Notes: a model not told the origin generated them from the letters alone. A DNA stretch of 64,000 nt from Phyllobacterium sp. 628 (GCF_014189505.1 NZ_CP050301.1:1557501-1621500); one strand, 5' to 3'; positions 1 through 8,351 are shown, counted from the first letter of the stretch. A program made the numbers and translations.

Positions 1-473
1 GCTATCGCCTCGGCACCCACTACGAAGCACTGCCGGTCAACCAGCCGAAGTGCCCGGTCCATCATTATCACAAGGATGGCCAGATGAACTTCATTGGCCA
101 GAAAACCGGCAATGTTGATGCTTATTACGAGCCCAACAGCTTCTCCGGGGCCGTTGAACAGCCTTCGGCCAAAGAGCCGCCTCTGGCAATCTCCGGCAGT
201 GCGGACCGTTATAACCATCGCATCGGCAACGATGACTATGGTCAGGTGACAGCTCTGTTCAACCTGTTCGATGCGGGCCAGCGCTCGCGTCTGTTCTCCA
301 ACATCGCTGCGGCGATGGGCGGCGTTCCCGGTTATATCCTCGAGCGTCAGCTCGCGCATTTCCGGCAGGTTCACCCGGAATACGAAGCTGGCGTACGCGC
401 AGCCCTGAAGGAAGCGCATGGCTATGAAGCCAATGCGATTTCCAATGAAGAGAAGCAGACAGCGGCCGAATAA
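1..473 (+). CDS. katA: Catalase, C-terminal part (5' end outside window)
   Basis: The open frame enters from the left edge (first full codon at base 3) and gives about 156 residues. It begins [18 protein letters not shown], a conserved stretch of clade-3 haem catalases lying shortly after the haem-ligand tyrosine region, and continues through [11 protein letters not shown] and [15 protein letters not shown] to the usual C-terminal helices. The enzyme dismutates hydrogen peroxide; in Brucella relatives it is periplasmic or cytoplasmic. The catalytic histidine and haem tyrosine lie upstream of the window. A strong hairpin terminator follows 33 bases after the stop. The symbol katA is by family resemblance only. 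Confidence 0.93.
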   Translation, partial: YRLGTHYEALPVNQPKCPVHHYHKDGQMNFIGQKTGNVDAYYEPNSFSGAVEQPSAKEPPLAISGSADRYNHRIGNDDYGQVTALFNLFDAGQRSRLFSNIAAAMGGVPGYILERQLAHFRQVHPEYEAGVRAALKEAHGYEANAISNEEKQTAAE

Positions 474-505
474 TCGCCGCCTGCGCCATCTTTGTTGTTC
501 AATGT

Positions 506-537
506 GAAAGCCGGAGCATCACGCTCCGGCTTTCTTT
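506..537 (+). terminator. Rho-independent terminator of the catalase gene
   Basis: A perfect 12-bp stem (gaaagccggagc / gctccggctttc) with a 5-base loop ends in a short T-rich stretch, directly after the catalase stop codon. Confidence 0.85.
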
Positions 538-587
538 ATCGGCTTTGCCATGTATGCGATGCCGGTAGATCAAAATAAGGAATTCCC

Positions 588-1877
588 ATGCGACTTGGCG
601 GACGCCTGCAGGCGGCAATCGAAGTACTGGACGATATTGAGACCCGTAAACGCCCGGCTTCCGATGCGCTCAAGGATTGGGGCCTGTCACACCGCTTTGC
701 CGGTGCGGGCGATCGCGCGGTTATAGGCAACATCGTCTACGACGCGCTGCGCCGCAAGTTGTCGCTCGGCTGGCGTATGGACAGCGATGCCGCACGCCAT
801 ATCGCGTTCGGCGTGCTTCTCTCCGATGCGGAACTGGTTATTGACGACATCAATGCCGCGCTGGAAGGCGACAAGTTCGCACCCGAACCGCTGGAGGCCG
901 AACGTATGGCCATCTGGCAGGCGCGTGATCTTGCCACTGCGCCGGATCATGTTCGTGCCGATGTGCCCGAATGGTGTATTCCACATTTTCAGGCGATCTT
1001 CGGTGATGCCTGGGTGGAACAGGCAGCGGCGCTCAGTGCCCGCCCGCCGGTCGATCTGCGCGTTAACACGCTGAAAGCTGACCGCGAAAAGGTGCTGAAG
1101 GAACTGGTGCGGGCAGGGGCCAACCCGGCGCCGCTGCTGGATACTGCCGTGCGCGTACCGCCATTGCGCGCCATGGGCCGTCACCCCAATGTGCAGGCGG
1201 AGCCGGCATTCCAGCGTGGTCTGTTTGAGGTGCAGGATCTTGGCTCACAGATTGCGGCCAGACTCAGCAATGCCAAGCCGGGTGAACAGGTGCTGGATTA
1301 TTGTGCCGGTGCTGGTGGCAAGACGCTGGCGCTCGCGGCCTTGATGGGCAACAAGGGCCAGATTCACGCCTATGACGCTGAGCGTGCCCGCCTCGCGCCG
1401 ATCTTCGACCGCTTGAAGCGGGCAGGGGTACGCAATGCGCAAGCTCATGCCAATCTCAGTGAACTTGTGCCGCTCGAAGGCCAGATGGACCTCGTTCTCG
1501 TAGATGCGCCATGCACAGGTTCCGGGACATGGCGCCGCCGCCCGGATGCCAAATGGCGTCTCAGCGATCAGCAGATGGAACGGCGTGAAGTCGAGCAGCG
1601 TGAGGTACTGGATGCAGCCAAGGCCTATGTCAAACCGGGCGGTCGGCTGGTCTATATCACCTGCTCGCTGTTTGCGCCGGAAAACGGCCGTCAGGTCGCT
1701 TCATTCCTCGAAAACAACACGGATTACAGCATAGTTGATACCCGTCCCCTCTGGCAGGAGGCTGTAGTAGCCGACGAGAAACTGGCGCCGCTGTTCAAGG
1801 ACGGAAGCACCATCCTGTCGCCGTTATCCACGTCCACAGATGGCTTCTTCATTTCTGTTCTCAGACGGGAAAAATAA
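588..1877 (+). CDS. rsmB: 16S rRNA m5C methyltransferase, RsmB/NOP2/Sun family
   Basis: 429 residues. The N-terminal third resembles the RNA-binding NusB-like part of RsmB. The C-terminal two thirds are a Rossmann SAM-dependent methyltransferase: motif I VLDYCAGAGGKT near residue 237, motif IV DAPCTGSGTW near 305 and motif VI YITCSLFAPEN near 357. The two cysteines in motifs IV and VI are the pair used by RNA m5C methyltransferases (release and nucleophile). Expected role is methylation of a cytosine in 16S rRNA. The ATG at 588 follows aaggaa. It is separated from catalase by the terminator and is probably its own unit with tspO downstream. Confidence 0.88.
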   Translation: MRLGGRLQAAIEVLDDIETRKRPASDALKDWGLSHRFAGAGDRAVIGNIVYDALRRKLSLGWRMDSDAARHIAFGVLLSDAELVIDDINAALEGDKFAPEPLEAERMAIWQARDLATAPDHVRADVPEWCIPHFQAIFGDAWVEQAAALSARPPVDLRVNTLKADREKVLKELVRAGANPAPLLDTAVRVPPLRAMGRHPNVQAEPAFQRGLFEVQDLGSQIAARLSNAKPGEQVLDYCAGAGGKTLALAALMGNKGQIHAYDAERARLAPIFDRLKRAGVRNAQAHANLSELVPLEGQMDLVLVDAPCTGSGTWRRRPDAKWRLSDQQMERREVEQREVLDAAKAYVKPGGRLVYITCSLFAPENGRQVASFLENNTDYSIVDTRPLWQEAVVADEKLAPLFKDGSTILSPLSTSTDGFFISVLRREK

Positions 1878-1925
1878 CAGTACAACTTTCCGCGATACCA
1901 GTTGTCGGCAGGAAAGGTTCCACCC

Positions 1926-2384
1926 ATGTCCCGGTCTATGGCGTTTCTGTTGTTTCTCGTGGTGACGATTGGTGGCGGCCTGGCCATCGGTTACATAACG
2001 CTGCCGGGTGAATGGTATGCGGGGCTGGTTAAACCCTCGTTCAATCCGCCCAACTGGATTTTTGCACCGGCCTGGACCATCCTTTACGTGCTGATCGCTA
2101 TTGCCGGCTGGCGCGTATGGGACCGGGACCTGACAACGTCCCAGCAATTCTGGTGGGCGCAGCTGGTGCTGAACTTCCTGTGGTCGCCCACATTTTTTGG
2201 CCTTCACCAGATGGGGTTCGGGCTTCTTGTCATTGCCTTGCTGCTGATCTCCATTGTCGGCTTTATCCGTGTGACATGGGCATCTGAGCGCCCTGCCGCG
2301 ATCATGTTCCTGCCCTATCTCGCTTGGGTGGCCTTCGCCACTGTCCTCAACGCCTCGCTATATCTGCTCAACCCGGTGGTCTGA
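1926..2384 (+). CDS. tspO: TspO/MBR family tryptophan-rich sensory protein
   Basis: 152 residues with five hydrophobic segments and the tryptophan-rich pattern of the TspO/translocator family (GEWYAGLVKPSFNPPNWIF, then PAWTILYVLIA, FLWSPTFFGL and LPYLAWVAFATVLN). The family binds tetrapyrroles in the membrane and modulates stress or pigment responses. A TTG at 1902 keeps the frame open further upstream, but the ATG at 1926 is preferred: ggaaagg lies just before it and the signature starts shortly after. The next gene begins one base after the stop, so the two are probably cotranscribed. Confidence 0.9.
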   Translation: MSRSMAFLLFLVVTIGGGLAIGYITLPGEWYAGLVKPSFNPPNWIFAPAWTILYVLIAIAGWRVWDRDLTTSQQFWWAQLVLNFLWSPTFFGLHQMGFGLLVIALLLISIVGFIRVTWASERPAAIMFLPYLAWVAFATVLNASLYLLNPVV

Positions 2385-2385
2385 C

Positions 2386-3030
2386 ATGAGTTTACCCTAT
2401 GCATTGGCCGCCATTGGCGGCAAGCAGCTTCTGTTTGTCATGGCAGTGGATGCCGAATATGGTCCGCATTTGCAACGCCTGTTCAAACCGCTGATCACCG
2501 GCGTTGGTCCGGTTGAAGCTGCGGTGAGCCTTGCCGCCAATCTTGCCGCTATCGAAGGCAGCAACATTGTTCCAGATCTCGTCGTCTCGCTCGGTTCGGC
2601 AGGGTCGCGTACGCTGGAGCAGACGGAAGTCTATCAGGTCACCAGCGTTTCCTATCGCGATATGGATGCCTCACCACTTGGCTTCGTGAAGGGTGCCACG
2701 CCCTTTCTCGATCTGCCGGTCACGGTGCCTTTGCCCCTGCGCATTCCCGGTGTGAAGGAAGCTTCCCTCTCAACCGGCGGCAATATTGTTTCGGGCAGCG
2801 CCTACGACCTGATCGATGCGGATATGGTCGAGATGGAAACCTTTGCCATTCTGCGTGCCTGCCAGCGCTTTGGCCTGCCGCTTATCGGCCTGCGCGGCAT
2901 TTCGGACGGCGCAGCCGAACTGCGCCATGTGGGCGATTGGACCGAATACCTGCATGTGATCGATGAAAAGCTCGCCAAGGCAGTGGAGGCTATGGGTAGC
3001 GCGCTTGAGGCCGGAGAGATCGTGCTGTAA
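2386..3030 (+). CDS. 5'-methylthioadenosine/S-adenosylhomocysteine nucleosidase-like protein
   Basis: 214 residues of the purine/uridine phosphorylase (PNP_UDP_1) fold. Visible motifs are VVSLGSAGS near residue 65, VEMETF near 145 (ribose-binding Met/Glu) and GISDGA near 173, where the conserved aspartate activates the purine. This matches MTA/SAH nucleosidases, which release adenine from methylthioadenosine and S-adenosylhomocysteine. It is slightly shorter than typical MtnN (about 230), so substrate preference is not certain. The ATG follows the tspO stop by one base and no other convincing start is seen. Confidence 0.8.
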   Translation: MSLPYALAAIGGKQLLFVMAVDAEYGPHLQRLFKPLITGVGPVEAAVSLAANLAAIEGSNIVPDLVVSLGSAGSRTLEQTEVYQVTSVSYRDMDASPLGFVKGATPFLDLPVTVPLPLRIPGVKEASLSTGGNIVSGSAYDLIDADMVEMETFAILRACQRFGLPLIGLRGISDGAAELRHVGDWTEYLHVIDEKLAKAVEAMGSALEAGEIVL

Positions 3031-3089
3031 TTTCTGCTGAATTTTAGTTGCTCTATATTTTTATTGATACTGAAAAGTGATACTACTAT

Positions 3090-3350
3090 ATGAAGCTCAG
3101 CAGGAAGCATCAGGCGACGCTTGCCGCCATATTTGCTGAACCAGTCCAAGCCGGGATTGTGTGGCGGGACATTGAAGCTCTTTTTGTGGCGTGTGGCGCG
3201 GATGTGACGGAAGGACAAGGTTCACGGGTACGCGTTGCTCTCAATGGTGCACGGGCCGTATTCCATCGTCCTCATCCGCAAAAGGAAACGGACAAGGGTG
3301 CAGTAAAATCGGTAAGGCGTTTCCTGCTGGAAGCGGAGATAAGACCATGA
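3090..3350 (+). CDS. hicA: HicA-like toxin of a type II toxin-antitoxin pair
   Basis: 86 residues, MKLSRKHQATLAAIF at the start and GSRVRVALNGARAVFHRPHPQ in the middle, the beta-sheet and histidine-containing motif of HicA mRNA interferases. It is somewhat longer than minimal HicA (about 60 residues), as in other alphaproteobacterial copies. It overlaps the antitoxin start in an ATGA junction, so the two are translationally coupled. Toxin-first order is usual for hicAB. It lies in the host part of the window, before guaA. Confidence 0.8.
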   Translation: MKLSRKHQATLAAIFAEPVQAGIVWRDIEALFVACGADVTEGQGSRVRVALNGARAVFHRPHPQKETDKGAVKSVRRFLLEAEIRP

Positions 3351-3676
3351 ACACAATGCACTACAAGGGCTATGAAGCCGTCATAGAGTTTGATGAAGAC
3401 GCCGGTCTTTTTCACGGCGAGGTTATCAATCTGCGCGATGTGATCACCTTTCAAGGGTCCTCGGCGGCGCAGTTGAAAGAGGCGCTTGCCGGCTCTGTCG
3501 ATGATTATCTGGCCTTCTGCACCGAGCGGGGCGAGGAGCCGGAAAAACCGTTCTCCGGTCAATTCGTTGTGCGTACGGAACCTCTTCTGCACAAGGCCAT
3601 ATCCAGTGCTGCGCGGCGGGCAGGGGTCAGCCTGAACAAATGGGTGGTAACAACATTGGAACGGTCGCTGGGTTAA
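3347..3676 (+). CDS. hicB: HicB-like antitoxin
   Basis: 109 residues from the ATG at 3347. The N-terminal half (YKGYEAVIEFDEDAGLFHG, then LRDVITFQGSSAAQLKEAL) is the partially degraded RNase H-like fold of HicB that binds HicA. The C-terminal end (SAARRAGVSLNKWVVTTLERSL) is a ribbon-helix-helix DNA-binding segment that would let the complex repress its own promoter. A longer open frame from 3191 is a shadow over hicA; the ATGA overlap fixes the start. Confidence 0.85.
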   Translation: MNTMHYKGYEAVIEFDEDAGLFHGEVINLRDVITFQGSSAAQLKEALAGSVDDYLAFCTERGEEPEKPFSGQFVVRTEPLLHKAISSAARRAGVSLNKWVVTTLERSLG

Positions 3677-3680
3677 GCGG

Positions 3681-3830
3681 TTGCATGAACTTTGTGCGTG
3701 GTTCGACAAGCTCACCATGAGGAATAGGGATGGGTTGCAAGCCAATCGGCAGCGTCGCAGAATCTAGCTCCCTGCAATTATCCATCTCCCTCATGGTGAG
3801 CGTGTCGAACCACGCACAAAGTTCATGCAA
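3681..3830. repeat. Palindromic intergenic repeat with about 42-bp inverted arms
   Basis: Left arm 3681-3722 and right arm 3789-3830 are reverse complements with a single mismatch; both contain gttcgacaagctcaccatga or its near-complement. The 66-base centre is unrelated. The whole 150-bp unit lies between hicB and guaA and contains no gene. The arm sequence resembles dispersed palindromic elements in alphaproteobacterial intergenic DNA; the family name is not asserted. In RNA it would fold into a very long hairpin and could act as a terminator for hicAB. Confidence 0.8.
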
Positions 3831-3929
3831 CTGATTCCAGATCCCCAAATTGTGAACAAATGAAACGAGCATCTGAGTGTGGTGGAGTGACCCATTGCAT
3901 CGACTCGGCAATTGCTTTAAAGGCCCGCC

Positions 3930-5493
3930 ATGAACACACCCACTCATCCCGATACAGTCCTCATCGTCGATTTCGGCAGCCAGGTAACGCAGCTGATTGC
4001 ACGCCGCGTGCGCGAAGCTGGTGCCTATTCCGAGATCGTTCCTTTCCAATCCGCTGACGAAGCTTTCCGCCGTATCAAGCCGAAAGCCGTGATCCTGTCC
4101 GGCAGCCCGCACTCCACCGTCGATATCGGCAGCCCGCGTGCGCCGCAGGGCGTGTTTGAAGCCGGCGTCCCGGTTCTCGGCATTTGCTATGGCGAGCAGA
4201 CCATGTGCGCCCAGCTTGGCGGCAAGGTGGAAAGTGGGCATCACCGTGAGTTTGGCCGTGCTTTCCTTGATATTCAGGAAGAATGCGCCTTGTTCGACGG
4301 AGTATGGGCCAAAGGCACCCGGCATCAGGTCTGGATGAGCCACGGCGACCGCGTTGTCTCCATTCCCGAGGGTTTCAAGGTTGTCGGTACATCGACTGGC
4401 GCGCCTTTTGCCGCCATCGCCAATGAAGCCAAGAAATTCTATGCGGTGCAATTCCATCCGGAAGTCGTGCACACGCCCGATGGCGCCAAGCTGCTGCAGA
4501 ATTTCGTGCACCGCATTGCCGGCATCAAGGGCGATTGGACCATGTCCGCCTATCGCGAACAGGCCGTTGCTGCAATCCGCAAACAGGTTGGCGACAAGAA
4601 AGTTATCTGCGCACTGTCCGGCGGTGTTGATTCCTCAGTTGCCGCGCTGCTTATCCACGAAGCAGTTGGCGAACAGCTGACCTGCATCCTCGTTGACCAT
4701 GGTCTGATGCGCAAGAACGAGGCGGCCGATGTGGTTGCCATGTTCCGCGAGCACTACAATCTGCCGCTCATCCTCGTGAATGCGCAGGACCGTTTCATTG
4801 ATGCGCTTGAAGGCGAGGCTGATCCCGAAAAGAAGCGCAAGACAATCGGCCGGCTGTTCATCGAAGTTTTCGAGGAAGAAGCCAAGAAGCTCGGCGGTGC
4901 TGATTTTCTGGCGCAGGGCACGCTCTATCCCGACGTTATCGAAAGCGTTTCCTTCACCGGCGGTCCATCGGTCACGATCAAGTCGCACCATAATGTTGGT
5001 GGTCTGCCGGAACGCATGAACATGCAGCTGGTCGAGCCATTGCGCGAACTGTTCAAGGACGAAGTGCGTGTTCTCGGCAAGGAACTCGGCTTGCCGGACT
5101 CCTTCATTGGCCGTCACCCGTTCCCCGGTCCGGGCCTGGCTATCCGCTGCCCGGGTGGCATTACCCGCGATAAGCTGGAAATCCTTCGGGAAGCTGACGC
5201 GGTCTATCTCGATGAAATCCGCAAGGCTGGTCTGTACGACGTGATCTGGCAGGCCTTTGCCGTGCTGCTGCCGGTGCAGACAGTCGGCGTCATGGGGGGA
5301 TGGCCGTACGTATGAATTCGTCTGCGCTCTACGCGCCGTGACTTCGGTCGATGGCATGACGGCAGATTTCTATCACTACGACATGAGCTTCCTCGGTCAG
5401 GCGGCAACGCGGATCATCAACGAGGTCAAAGGCATCAATCGCGTCGTTTATGACGTCACGTCCAAGCCTCCGGGCACCATCGAGTGGGAATGA
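3930..5493 (+). CDS. guaA: GMP synthase (glutamine-hydrolysing), apparent frameshift near 3' end
   Basis: The enzyme converts XMP to GMP using glutamine and ATP. The N-terminal class I glutamine amidotransferase domain shows [13 protein letters not shown], the nucleophile motif GICYGEQ near residue 87 and the HPEVVHT triad histidine. The ATP pyrophosphatase P-loop SGGVDSS is near residue 232, and the C-terminal dimerisation domain contains [15 protein letters not shown]. The first frame stops at 5315 (VMGGWPYV). The expected tail, [19 protein letters not shown] to KPPGTIEWE, continues in another frame from about 5297 to 5493. Removing one G from the six-G run at 5294-5299 restores a 520-residue protein, the normal length. 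Because guaA is normally important for growth, a sequencing error is likely. The gene's 3' end is the probable attachment site of the adjoining element. Confidence 0.93.
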
Positions 5494-5785
5494 TTCAGGC
5501 CTATCCGAACCCCACCGAATTTACGCTATAATACGACGTAAGTCACTGAAAACAAAAATAAATCATGTCGATAGCGATCGGCAGCTATCGGTGGGTAGAG
5601 TTTGGCGCTGGCGGTCCGCCTGACGGACCTCGGCCATATTGCTTAGCTGCATTTTTGAAAGTACCGTCAGGGGCAACGAGGCTCATGACGGTACTTTTTG
5701 CGGATTAAATCATTGAATTCAATGGAAAATATCGGTCGCTGAGCCCCGAATTTGTACTGACGGTACTTTTCAGGAGGCAGTAGGA
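5494..5785. other. Element left end: probable attachment region and integrase promoter
   Basis: 292 bases between guaA and the integrase with no gene. A perfect TATAAT at 5527-5532 is a possible -10 box, with no clear -35. An inverted repeat, aaagtaccgtca at 5658-5669 and tgacggtacttt at 5686-5697, is followed by a third copy, tgacggtactttt, at 5758-5770 just before the integrase ribosome-binding site (aggaggc). These could be integrase arm-binding or autoregulatory sites, and the first pair could also act as a terminator. A smaller hairpin, ggtccg/cggacc, lies near 5618-5634. Insertion of islands into the 3' end of guaA is an established pattern; the exact core is not visible because the other junction is outside the window. 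Confidence 0.55.
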
Positions 5786-7042
5786 ATGCTGACGGACGCC
5801 GCCCTTAAGGCATTGAAACCAAAAGAGAAGATTTACAAAATCGCCGACCGGGACGGCATGTATGTGCGCGTCATGCCCAGTGGTGCGATCTCATTTCGCC
5901 TGGACTACAGGCTCAACGGCCGCCGGGAGACCGTCTATCTGGGCAGGTACGGGCGAGACGGCATCTCGCTTGCCCGAGCGCGCGAGAAGTGCATCGACGC
6001 TAGGCGCGCTGTTGGCGAAGGACGATCGCCGGCGATAGAGAAGCAGCGCGATAAGCGCCGCTTGAAAGAGGCCAAGAGCTTCGGAGAGTTCGGGGAGAAG
6101 TGGCTCACCGCCGCGCCGATGGCAGACAGCACGCGTGCCATGCGGCGTTCCATCTTCGAGCGAGAGCTTCTGCCTGTCTGGCGAAATCGTCTCCTGACTG
6201 AGATCACGCCAGACGATCTAAGAGCCCATTGCGGCGGTATCGTTGAACGTGGTGCCCCGGCGACGGCTATCCATGTGCGAGACATCCTGAAGCAGATCTA
6301 CGGCTTCGCCATCCTGCATGGTGAGAAGGTCGCCAACCCAGCCGACGAAGTGGGGCCGGCATCAATCGCCACTTTTGTGCCGAAGGACCGCTCGCTTTCG
6401 CCCTCCGAAATTCGGGTGATGCTGAAGCAGCTCGAACACGTCGCCACGCTTCCCACGATCCGTCTGGGAATGCGGCTCTATCTCCTCACGATGGTACGGA
6501 AGAGCGAACTGCAGGACGCGGTTTGGGACGAAGTTGACTTCGAGAATGCGGTTTGGACGATCCCGAAGGAGCGGATGAAGCGCTCGAAGGCGCATAACGT
6601 TTACCTGTCGCGCCAAGTGCTCGACATCATGATTGCCCTGAAGACCTGCGCGGGAAATTCAAGATACCTTCTGCCGTCGCGGTACGATGCAGATGCCCCG
6701 ATGTCGCGTGCCACCTTCAACCGGGTGACCTACGCAGTTGTCGAACGGGCAAAGGCGGACGGTTTGCCCCTGGAACCGTTTACAGTGCACGATCTGCGGC
6801 GGACAGGTTCAACTCTGCTGAACGAACTGGGCTTCAACAGCGACTGGATCGAAAAGTGCCTGGCGCATGAGGACGGGCGCTCGTCGCGCGGCGTCTATAA
6901 TAAAGCCGAGTATGAGGTGCAGCGAAGGCACATGATGCAGGAGTGGTCGGACATCTTGGACGCCTGGGTCGATGGCAAGAAGTACGTGCCAACGCTTATT
7001 CCGCCGTCGATGCCGATCTTGGCGCCCGATCCTGCTCTTTGA
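5786..7042 (+). CDS. int: P4-type tyrosine recombinase (element integrase)
   Basis: 418 residues. The N-terminal arm-binding DUF4102-type domain begins MLTDAALKALKPKEKIYKI. A SAM-like core-binding domain spans roughly residues 100-185. The catalytic domain has the box I arginine in VRKSEL near 235, HDLRRTGST (H-x-x-R) near 333, the second histidine in LAHED and the nucleophile tyrosine in YNKAEYEV near 372. All active-site residues appear present, so the enzyme should be functional. It points away from guaA, immediately inside the element, as expected for an integrase that targets the guaA 3' end. It has aggagg before the ATG. Confidence 0.93.
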   Translation: MLTDAALKALKPKEKIYKIADRDGMYVRVMPSGAISFRLDYRLNGRRETVYLGRYGRDGISLARAREKCIDARRAVGEGRSPAIEKQRDKRRLKEAKSFGEFGEKWLTAAPMADSTRAMRRSIFERELLPVWRNRLLTEITPDDLRAHCGGIVERGAPATAIHVRDILKQIYGFAILHGEKVANPADEVGPASIATFVPKDRSLSPSEIRVMLKQLEHVATLPTIRLGMRLYLLTMVRKSELQDAVWDEVDFENAVWTIPKERMKRSKAHNVYLSRQVLDIMIALKTCAGNSRYLLPSRYDADAPMSRATFNRVTYAVVERAKADGLPLEPFTVHDLRRTGSTLLNELGFNSDWIEKCLAHEDGRSSRGVYNKAEYEVQRRHMMQEWSDILDAWVDGKKYVPTLIPPSMPILAPDPAL

Positions 7043-7292
7043 CCGGGCGGGCTCGACGTTGTTTCACGTCGGGGCCGGGCGCACGGAGAATTGGTTTTGA
7101 GCGACGGGCCGCGAGCCATGCCTGAACCTCGCCCAGATCCCAAACCACGCACCGTGGGGTCAAAGCGAAGCGCCGCGGAAATTCCCCCCGCTGTTCCATT
7201 TCGTAGATCGTGCTGTCAGCTAACGGCACCATCTCACGCAACTGCCGTCGTCTAATCGTTCTTCCGATGTGTGTGTTCGCCGTCGCGTTCAT
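6996..7292 (-). CDS. AlpA-like helix-turn-helix regulator / putative excisionase
   Basis: 98 residues. RRRQLREMVPLADSTIYEMEQ followed by GEFPRRFALTPRCVVWDLGEVQAWL is the winged-helix pattern of AlpA/Prophage CP4-57 regulators that pair with P4-type integrases. It is convergent with the integrase and overlaps its last 47 bases. Such proteins typically activate excision or regulate the integrase. The C-terminal 30 residues are polar and low-complexity and may be non-essential. Confidence 0.8.
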   Translation of the reverse strand: MNATANTHIGRTIRRRQLREMVPLADSTIYEMEQRGEFPRRFALTPRCVVWDLGEVQAWLAARRSKPILRAPGPDVKQRRARPVKEQDRAPRSASTAE

Positions 7293-7519
7293 GTTGCAAC
7301 TCCTCTCGATGGGTGGGTGAGGAGATAGAAAACAATAGATCGCGAACAGTGGAAGCCCTCACGTTGATCAATCGGGAAATAGAGGGCTATGGCGCGCACA
7401 TAGGACGGTGACGTTGTCGTTGAGGTAGGTGCCGCACAGGTGCGTGGATCACGGAAATCGGGATCTGTTGAAGCACCGGACTACAGCAACGGCGCCGCTT
7501 TTTTGTAAACGCGACTCCC

Positions 7520-7575
7520 TTCAAAATCCAGTTCCGAGAGGAGTGCCGGTTCGACCCCGGCCACCCGCACCACCA
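7520..7575 (+). pseudogene. 3' half of a tRNA-Leu-like gene (no 5' half)
   Basis: The segment contains an anticodon-loop-like ttcaaaa (CAA), a long variable arm and a perfect T arm, gccgg-ttcgacc-ccggc at 7545-7561. A 3' acceptor strand cacccgc, discriminator A and CCA follow at 7562-7572. The matching 5' acceptor strand gcgggtg is absent at the expected distance upstream, and the anticodon stem does not close. It is therefore a 3' tRNA fragment, the kind of sequence carried as an attachment site by elements that integrate in tRNA genes. Assignment to Leu rests on the long variable arm and anticodon and is moderate. Confidence 0.6.
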
Positions 7576-7639
7576 GTTATCTCAAGTGAACCCGACGGCC
7601 CCACGGGGTTCGGATCTCGCCCGGCTCGCCGGAGCCGAT

Positions 7640-8116
7640 GAAGCCGAGAAATACGAATTCGCTATTGCGCTACGGCGGAACCCGCCACAGCCGCACCAAA
7701 TGCGAAAACGTGACTGGGACCGCGCAGAAGCACTTGAAATGGATTTCTCACCGACAGAGCGTGAGATATTCCAGCTTCAAGTTGGCGAGATTTTGCTCGC
7801 AGAGGCATCTGGAAGCGGATCTGGCAAGGCGAGATACCAGACTGCTGCTTTCAAAACACAGTTATTCGGGTTCGTCCGCACGCTGTTATTCCAGAGTTCG
7901 CTCTTCTCGTTTTCCGGCATATGGCGGAAAGTGGCGCGTTTGCCGAAGCGGCACGTGGCGTAGGCATCCCGCATCTCGGCGCGGCTCGCTCAGATGCCTT
8001 TTCCTCTACGGCCCCTCGTCGAACAGCAACGGATAGTAGACGAGGCAGAGCGCCGCCTTGCCGACATCACGGTTGCGCAAGGAGCGCTTGCTTCGGCGCT
8101 AGCACGCACCATTTAG
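7640..8116 (+). pseudogene. Decayed type I restriction specificity gene (hsdS remnant)
   Basis: Pieces of one HsdS target-recognition region and its conserved spacer can be read in successive frames. First DFSPTEREIFQLQVGEILLA (about 7744-7803), then IWQGEIPDCCFQNTVIRVRP with VIPEFALLVFRHMAESGAF and GVGIPHLGAAR (about 7819-7990). Last comes PFPLRPLVEQQRIVDEAERR ending at the TAG at 8114. At least two frame changes separate them, and they are not in long homopolymers. The order matches an HsdS C-terminal half. It cannot make protein. It lies between the tRNA fragment and the phosphonate cargo and is unlike the intact hsdS at 61-62.6 kb as far as can be judged by eye. Confidence 0.75.
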
Positions 8117-8225
8117 CAAGATTCTGTGATTCTTGAAGCCGCCGTAACGGGGGCTCTCGTGCAGACAGAGGCGGCGCTAGCCGGACCGTGCCGCCGGTCA
8201 AAACAGCAGCAGATTTGATCACTCT

Positions 8226-8351
8226 ATCGAAGAAACCGCTCTTCGTCGGATTTGATCCGCTCCATGCCTTGGAGGCGAAAGATTTCTTCGACCGGAAGTA
8301 TATCCCGGTGAACGTTCTGGACACCTCCGTCGGCGATGACGCGGCGGAATA
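8226..8351 (-). pseudogene. C-terminal remnant of a second phosphonopyruvate hydrolase gene
   Basis: Read on the minus strand, this stretch encodes FRRVIADGGVQNVHRDILPV, EEIFRLQGMERIKSDEERFL, R and a stop. The last 41 residues of the intact gene just upstream (8406-9278) read FRRIISDRGVQNVHKDIVPV, EEVFRLQGMERVKADEKLYLR. The two tails are clearly paralogous but diverged, so this is the end of a second, tandem or previously resident copy and not a recent perfect duplication. Nothing of its first 250 codons remains. Confidence 0.85.

Noticed and set aside
5460-5510. The second copy of the guaA attachment core within the window
   Set aside because: No repeat of the guaA 3' end was noticed elsewhere to 64 kb, so the right junction is assumed to be outside the window.
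7501-7575. A complete tRNA-Leu gene
   Set aside because: The 5' acceptor strand is missing and the anticodon stem does not pair; only the 3' half is credible.
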